Part shown: positions 56,520 through 64,000 of the stretch, piece after piece
How positions within the stretch are numbered: the stretch's first letter is position 1
Layout of the letters: each line of letters begins with the position of its first letter
Position numbers and translations under genes: made by a program
DNA from: Alviniconcha marisindica
Lineage: Eukaryota > Mollusca > Gastropoda > Provannidae
DNA: 64,000 nucleotides
Assembly (NCBI GenBank): GCA_018857735.1
Contig: JABMCL010003179.1
Span: 1 to 64,000 of the forward strand
Reading direction: 5' to 3'
Notes under the pieces: model-generated
What the model was told of the DNA's origin: nothing
The model's database searches: none
The model's input: the letters and a program-made list of their open reading frames with translations, nothing else

Positions 56520-59290
56520 TTTTCTTTTTTTTTTTCTTTAAGTGTGCAAGCAGCTTTCAAAGGTTGTTGTTTACCCATCAGTTGTAAAGTGCACCACATA
56601 ATGGATCTGGCGCATCATGAAGAGCATGTTACTCTGGTGCAGCTAGGTCCAGTTATTCAGTTCTCTCCCCTTGTAGACAAAGCTTTTCATTATCTCTCTT
56701 TACATATATATATATAGACTTGTAATTCATGAATGCTGCACAGTGTTTGTAATTTGAATGGGTTTTGTGTGTGCATAACTGTATAAAAATGTTATGAATA
56801 TGTACATATTTTGCGTATATGTGAATATCAATAAGAAATGAAGTTGTGAACTTCAGCACCATGGCTGAAATCATTCTTTTTGTGTGCATTTGTATGGTTA
56901 TGTGTTTCCATGGTGATATGTTTTGGCTTTTACCTGTAGATGAATGGAAGGTTGAAGCTAGAATGCTGTCTTTTTGTCTTGGTGGGAGTTGAGTTTTATT
57001 TTGGAGTTGACAATGAAGGATGAGGAGTTAGAAGCTAAAGCTTGCTTGATTACACACAGGGGGCACAGGAAAAGAAAAGTCAAACCCCAAAGTATATGCT
57101 GTTTCCTGTTGCTGTTGTAATTATAGTGACATATGCCCCCACACTGCACCCCTGGAAATGGAAAGAGAAACAAATCACCTTGGTAACTACCGGTCCTTTA
57201 TTATGTTACCTAGGATAGAGACCTGCTTCCTTAATGTTAGTTTCTCTAACGTCCGCAGAGTCTCTAACGCTGAGTTACTGCTACATACACAGAGAAGAAG
57301 AAAAAAGAAACATATCACCAACAAACTGGGAGGAAGATTTGTTTTGATTTTTTTTTTAAAGAGAACATGCTTACATGGTGTTTTTTTTAAAGTGTTTCAT
57401 AAAGCAGAGAAGATGTATCCATACTTTTTGTCTCATAACTTTCACTTAGACTACCAGTGTGAGGCTGTTGGCCTAAGTAATCTAAGCTTACTTCCACAGC
57501 TCACAGGCATGTGAGGGGCAAGAATCTGTGCTATGCAAAGTTTGTGTACTGCTCTAATGAGGAATAGTAGAAAGAAGGAATCATTTAAGTATGTTTGTTT
57601 TTAACCCTTGGTCAACTGCATGCTTACAATAGCTTGGTAAAGGTCTTAAACCTGAAATTCAGGTTTGGGGAATATTTTGAAGAGGGAGAAAACAATGGAT
57701 TGACCAAAGATAACTCATGTGTGGTATTTCTGCTGCAGGTTTGGATGTTTTCCTCCCACTAACATAACTGCAGGCTGTCTGGGGGGATGGAAACTTGATT
57801 TGACCATGGAATGAAAGATGGAGTGATTCTGTGTTGGATGTGTTTCAGTGTTATCTGTGACTTGTACCATTTACATGTAAATTATGCGCAAGTTTATGGT
57901 CAGTAACCAAATGATGCACTCTCTTGATTGTAGAATTGATTCACTGCATTATGGTGCCACCCACTTTGTACAGATTGTCTATGTCCTGTTTGATTAGTTG
58001 TTTTCCAACTTTGTTTTTTTTAAAGGCATGATACTTACACTTGAAGTTTTGGGACTGCATAAAGTAGGTGAGCGTGTGTAATGATGAGCGGTATGATAAA
58101 TAAGTGCTTCAGTGTTTGTTTTTTGTTGGAGACTATAACTAGTATAAGTGAGCAAGATCTTTCGAACTGTATTTAGCACTCAACTTTGGGCTTTACACTT
58201 TTTTGCACCAGTTAAGGACCTTGACCAATTTCTAGGTCAGTGTATCTTCAGGTAATAATAATAATGAAAAGAAGATTTATACAGCAAGTATGTATGTAAT
58301 GAAGTTGAAACATTGTTGTTGCTTCCATGGCTAACATCAACAAAATGACTAGGGCTGTTAAGTGTTATTGTGTCAGAAAAAAAATGCCTGTTTCCAGACT
58401 CCAGTTTTAGTGTTAGTTTTCCCCCAGAGACTGTTGAAGCAGGATTCGCAGACTTTGCGTGATGAGAGCTGCCATCAAGCTTTATAAAATGTCTTGCCAG
58501 GATTGGTGATCTTGATCAAATTTTGGGTCACAGCATTGATGGAAATGTGAAAGTTCAAGTTCTTTTCTTTAGAAAATCTGATCCAGTTTAGTAGAACTAA
58601 AAGTGTCACAATTTGTTACATACGTGGACGCATCACACGTATGTTTTAAGTAGCTTGGGTACATGCTTACAGGAGATAATTTATGCATTCCTTGCCTCCA
58701 CACACACAAAACTTGCATGCTGGCATTGTTTGAGGTTATGTTTAAGCTAGATTGTTGAAACTCTGCATGCCGCTGAATGTCAGTATTATAGGTTGTGATT
58801 ACTGTGACCGACTGTCACCTCACAAAAGATTTTTAAAAAGAATTGCACTTTCCTCTTTTGGATGTGAGTTAACTGAACATTTCACTCTTCTTCTGTCTCT
58901 CAAGGTGACACAGTGAAAAACCACTAAAATGGAATGGCAAGTTTGATTTCACTGGTGTGATTTAGACCATGTCAAAGTAATGTGCATAGTGCTTTGATGG
59001 GAAAAAAGTTTATGAACCTTTACAAATCCTATCACGGATACTCAAAAAGCAAAAAAAAGCAACGTTATCGTAGTCAGTTTAACTTTCACAACATACTCAG
59101 TTGCCTTCCAGATTGAGGGAAACGACTGTGAAATAAGTAATACCCTCTTGTTCTGTAAATGTATGTAGTGTTTCATTATGTGAATCATTCCCAAGAATAG
59201 CTTCACGCCTTTGGTTCCCTCTTCAACTCGCTTAAAACTGGTGCAACCAGAATGACTGCTAGCATTCTGAAACAAGATCCAAATACATGA
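56520..59290. other. Intergenic, no gene seen
   Basis: No exon or repeat of note on either strand apart from short AT runs. Confidence 0.5.
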
Positions 59291-59297
59291 AAGTTTG

Positions 59298-59669
59298 AAA
59301 AGAATGCTGTTTATTCAGACAAAACACAACATGTGTGTTTTGGGGGAATCCTCTTTATCAAGCTACAAAGCAACACTAAACGGGTTAAACAGCGAACAGG
59401 GAGACACCTATCTGTTTTGGGTAGGGCTATGCTGCTTTCATGTCCAGTGCTGGGAAGAACGTTGGCATGATCAAATTTCTTTTAGGTCATGCCGACATTC
59501 TTCCCAGCACTGGACATGAAAACAACATAGTTCAACCCAAAACAGAAAAGTGTCTTAGTTCTATGTCTCATTATTCACCGTTTAACCGTCGTTAAGTGTC
59601 ATTTTGTAGCTTGATAAAAGGGATTACCCCCAACATGCGCATGTTTGTCCAGATAAATAGCATTCTTTT
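59298..59669. mobile_element. Large fold-back (inverted-repeat) element
   Basis: Arms 59298-59470 and 59488-59669 are about 80% reverse complements with a 17-bp loop; outermost bases are aaaagaatgct and its complement. The loop-proximal 40 bp are nearly perfect (catgtccagtgctgggaaga). No clear target duplication seen. MITE or long hairpin. Confidence 0.88.
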
Positions 59670-60814
59670 GGACCTTTTTATGTGTTTGAATCAAATGTGT
59701 ATGATTGTTGCACGAATGGACATGATCATCACTGTAATGATTCTACTAGCATATCCAAGGGAGGTAACTGACTTGTTCCTGGCCAGCTGCAAAAACACCA
59801 TCCCAACACCAGGAACTGATACTGGCCTGGTTTGGGATGCAACTTCTTTCAAGCTGTGCATAACCTCTGTTGATCTTTGCGCACATATGCAGGGTTTGGT
59901 GTCCTTGACCTGTTATAATGTAATAAGTTTGGAAATAAGATTTCGTGACCTTGACCTGGTCATAGGAGAGTTTGAATAAAAAAGAAGTATTTTCCAGTTT
60001 TGAATGTGAGACACCAAGTATTTTCACCTCTTGTTCTGTATGACAATTTGAAAAGTATGGTGGTATAGTATTAAAGTATCCACAGAAATAAGAACAATAA
60101 TTTTGTGTAAAAAGAAGTGTCAAGAAATTTCTGTTTTGGCAATGAAATACTCAAGTATATGTATTTAATTTGGAGGCAGTACCAATTTACAGTTATATAT
60201 ATATATATATATACATAATTGAAACAAGAAAAAGGTTATGTGTGCCTGAGTGTTGTCTCTCATCTGATGGTGAAAAAGGCAAATTCAGGGCATGGGCGAC
60301 TGTTGCAACTGGCCTTTCCAGGGAAAAGACTCAAAAATCCCATGAGAAATTCCCAGTTTGGACATAATATCAATGAAAACAAGTCGGAATAAGAGACTGA
60401 AAACAGTTAACAAATTTTAATTTAGATTTTTTTTTCATTTTCTGATGCGAATAAATGTTTCTCCACCCTGATATAACATCATGGCTGATGGCGTAATTCA
60501 GTAAAAAATCATTTCCTTTCTTCTGTTCCTTCTTGTGCTACGAAGTGGACTACCTTGTGTAATCTTTGTCCATTTGCATTCTCACTTTTCTTTTGTTTGT
60601 TTGTTTATTGCTACAAAGCAGCTGCTGAAGACTTAACAACAATTCTCTGGGCTTTGTTTTCAGTTCAGAATTTTGCAGCAGCACTTGCTTTGGGGTACAA
60701 CAGAGAGTAGTGGGTACGTGGGATTCTTCACGCTAAAGTGTAGATTTCTTATTTCCACTAACAGCTCGTGAACCTTTGAAACAAATAAATTTTGAAAAAT
60801 ACACGCGTTGGAAT

Positions 60815-60817
<3 letters not shown>

Positions 60818-60893
<76 letters not shown>

Positions 60894-60906
60894 GTGTGTG
60901 TGTGTG
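60818..60906. repeat. (CT)n then (GT)n microsatellite
   Basis: Pure CT about 60818-60888, GT 60892-60906. Confidence 0.96.
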
Positions 60907-61039
60907 ATATCAGTACTTAGTGACACGCGCGCACGCATGCATACACGAGAAATGGTTTGGGCGATCACCAACTTTTTGATCTTGCTTTTCCCAGAGTCTG
61001 CTTCAGATGGAACCGGTTTAGTGTTCAGCTGACGGCGAC

Positions 61040-61090
61040 TCTAACAATAACAATAACAATATACTTTATTAATCCCAGTGGGAAATTAAA
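61040..61090 (-). mobile_element. Possible LINE 3' end, minus strand
   Basis: On the - strand aatttcccactgggattaat then aaagtatattgttattgtta, like CR1/L2-type 3' ends with a TTA/TTG tail. Confidence 0.45.
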
Positions 61091-62199
61091 GCTGTCGTTC
61101 GATCGCACAACGAAGAACATATCTCAAATCATGAACCACACGCACATGCACACTCTTATACGTACGCCCCCTTTCTCTCAATCTGCATAGACTAATAGTT
61201 AGTTATAGCAAGACTAGCGTTCACTCTTTCACCATGTCTTTCACAACGGGTCAGGTCAACATCCTGTGCCACTGTCGTGACTAAAAGCAAGCAATCCCAC
61301 AAGGCGCCCTTCTCCGTGAGTTGTCAACAGCTAGCTGACGGTTATTTGGGCTGCTCCCATCTAGCTGGTTTCCTGCTGCCTCTGTTTGTTGGCCCACACG
61401 AAAACACAACACGTCCACGCTCGGTTCTGTGTCAACAGGGGGTGCACCTTGTCTCTTATTCGTTACCTATCTCCATACCCGCCCCTAATAAACCATAGTT
61501 TTCATGGTTCATCTGGACGTAAAGCATAATTGAACCAGTCAACATAACATTCGTGCTGGCTCGGTCAGCCAAACATTTCTGCTGCAGTTTGGGGAACGAC
61601 AGTGACCGCGTTTTTGTGGGTAATGAGAATTAAAAGTGCGTGGCTGGCAAATCAGTGGTTTGGGTGGTGGCAGGCAAGGTGTAATACTTGGTTCTGTTGA
61701 AAGGAATGAAGCCAGTTGTAATGACGCAGCTGTTTGCTGTCACCGGCCCGCCACTGGCTTACAGCCGCTAACTACCGAACGGCACGAAACCGCACGAACA
61801 CAAGGAAGGTAGGTAGGTAGTGTTGCTTAATGTCCTCAGATGTCAGTTGACATATTAGGGACAAGCTGAGACCAATGCCGAGCATGGTTCAATATAGCTT
61901 TACGTCCACGGAAACCAGAAGGCTCGTTAGGACGGACAGCCCAGGACGGCCACCTCGACTCACACAGCTCCTGAATATGGGAACACAAGGAGGCGAAGAT
62001 CGCGTTTTCTATCGCTTTATTGTTGACACCAGCTCACAATTTCTATTATGCTCGTAAAAGAAAACTGCCCCCGCTCCCCGACACTGGGTCGGCCCCAACA
62101 CTTGCTTGTCTGTTTGTCAGTACCCCTCGACTCTCCACCGAACAATGCCGCGGTGTGGTGTGCACTGAGTCACAGGCACAAGGTAATACAAATACAAAT

Positions 62200-62524
62200 T
62201 CAATACAAAATTTCAACTATCTGTTTCAATTCCATCTCTGGAACAGCCCCTGAGTATCTGTCCGACCTCCTTCAACCTTATGCTCCAGCAAGACAATTAC
62301 GATCTGCACCTGACACACGAACCTTTGTCACCCCCCGTGTAAACACAAAAACATTTGGTGAAAGATCTTTTTCTTATGCTGGCCCATCTGTCTGGAACAA
62401 TTTGCCTCAAACACTCCGCCACTCTGATTCTACCTCCTCTTTCAAAGCCGCCCTCAAGACGCACCTGTTTAATAATTATTTCTAAACTGTTTTTCACAGC
62501 CCTGCCCATCCCCTCGTTCGACGC

Positions 62525-62558
<34 letters not shown>

Positions 62559-62656
62559 TGTGTATGTGTGTGTGTGGTTAGTGTTATTGTAAAGCGCCCT
62601 GTGCTGCCACCTTGTGTGGTAGATGGGCGCTCTAGAAATCCTCTTTATTATTATTA
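62200..62656 (+). mobile_element. LINE 3' end, copy 2
   Basis: Frame with SGTAPEYLSDLLQPYAP, FGERSFSYAGPSVWNNLPQT, SSFKAALKTHLFNNYF and stop, the RT carboxy end; then (TG)n 62526-62577, gcgccctgtgctgccacctt and a TTA tail. Younger and longer relative of 6640-6872. Confidence 0.88.
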
Positions 62657-62748
62657 ATAGTCATTTCTTTCAAATGAACTAGTCTTGAATTTTTAAATAT
62701 TTTTATTATTATTCTTATTTTAGTCATCATTTGTCTGTTGCCTTATCC

Positions 62749-62771
62749 CCCCCCCCCCCCCCCCCCCCCCT
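62749..62771. repeat. Poly-C run
   Basis: About 22 C. Confidence 0.96.
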
Positions 62772-63429
62772 GCTGGCTAATTTTACCTTCCCCCACTCCC
62801 CCATACCAATCATTACGAGTTAAAAAATACATTGGGGTAAAACCCAACGGACCACACCTTTTCTCGTGGACCTCTACCATTTTTTCTTCTTTTTAGAACG
62901 CAGCAATACGTCATCTGAAGTGTGCTCCACAGAGATAATAATACCTTCCGTGACGTGTACGCAAAACTGAGCTTCATGGTCTATTCAGTCGTGACACCAA
63001 AGACATTTTCATGAAGTCTAAATGAAGGGCGGGAAAAGAGCCCACCAAACACTGACGTGTTTCTGATGCTGTCCGAAAACGTCACTGATTCGATATAGAA
63101 TCAACGGCACGTTTCCCGTCCCTAATAAGCCCTATGGTTTCTGTGGACCATGTTTACGGCACATTCAGTCGCAAAACATTTACTGCGGATCTTGTTCTTT
63201 TGACCTGCTCCAAGCAGACGAGAAGTTTAGTCTGGGAAGGAGTTTCTTTAAAGCCTGAAATTGCTTTTGGGAAAGCTTTAATCATGCGCTGCACCCATTG
63301 TTTAATTTTTTTATTCTTCGGAACACTGGAGAAAAAAAGAAAGGAAAAAAAAAAAAAAGGAAGAAGAAGCAGTGTCCAGTGCACGTAGTCTCCATGGCGA
63401 CGAGGGCGTGCAACAGGGCGGTGTGGGCT

Positions 63430-64000
<571 letters not shown>

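Overview
The window is animal nuclear DNA. Genes are split by large introns with consensus GT/AG junctions, and simple repeats, minisatellites and retroposon fragments fill most of the rest. Tissue-type clues (CA-rich microsatellites, tRNA-derived SINEs, LINE 3' ends with TTA-type tails) suggest a lophotrochozoan, most likely a gastropod mollusc. That placement is inference; no species can be named.

Layout. (1) 1-3851, + strand: three exons of a Tec/Btk-type PH domain and Btk zinc motif; no SH3, SH2 or kinase exon could be found after it. Its introns hold two 513-bp copies of a TA-flanked DNA transposon, one inserted in a minisatellite. (2) 9721-21175, - strand: a complete ten-exon ALG5 gene (dolichyl-phosphate beta-glucosyltransferase, 327 aa); all exon phases close. 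(3) 23692-49187, + strand: a complete 17-exon ubinuclein gene (UBN1/UBN2 family, 1357-1361 aa), the H3.3-binding subunit of the HIRA histone chaperone complex; all phases close and the summed CDS is divisible by three. A long 3' UTR probably follows. (4) 50-62 kb: no confident gene, but dense minisatellites, a SINE, a large fold-back element and LINE tails. (5) 63430-64000, - strand: the last two exons of an unrecognised gene that continues off the right edge.

The genes are not an operon: ALG5 (nucleotide-sugar chemistry at the ER) and ubinuclein (nuclear chromatin) are divergent housekeeping neighbours about 2.5 kb apart.

The most unusual signal is that minisatellites repeatedly begin exactly at exon/intron junctions and carry copies of the splice site with a few exon bases. 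This is seen at the Tec-like exon 3 donor, ALG5 exon 10 acceptor, ubinuclein exon 2 donor, and ubinuclein exon 7 and exon 11 acceptors. The result is rows of decoy splice sites beside real ones. Long near-perfect inverted repeats occur at 34.6, 43.7 and 59.5 kb.
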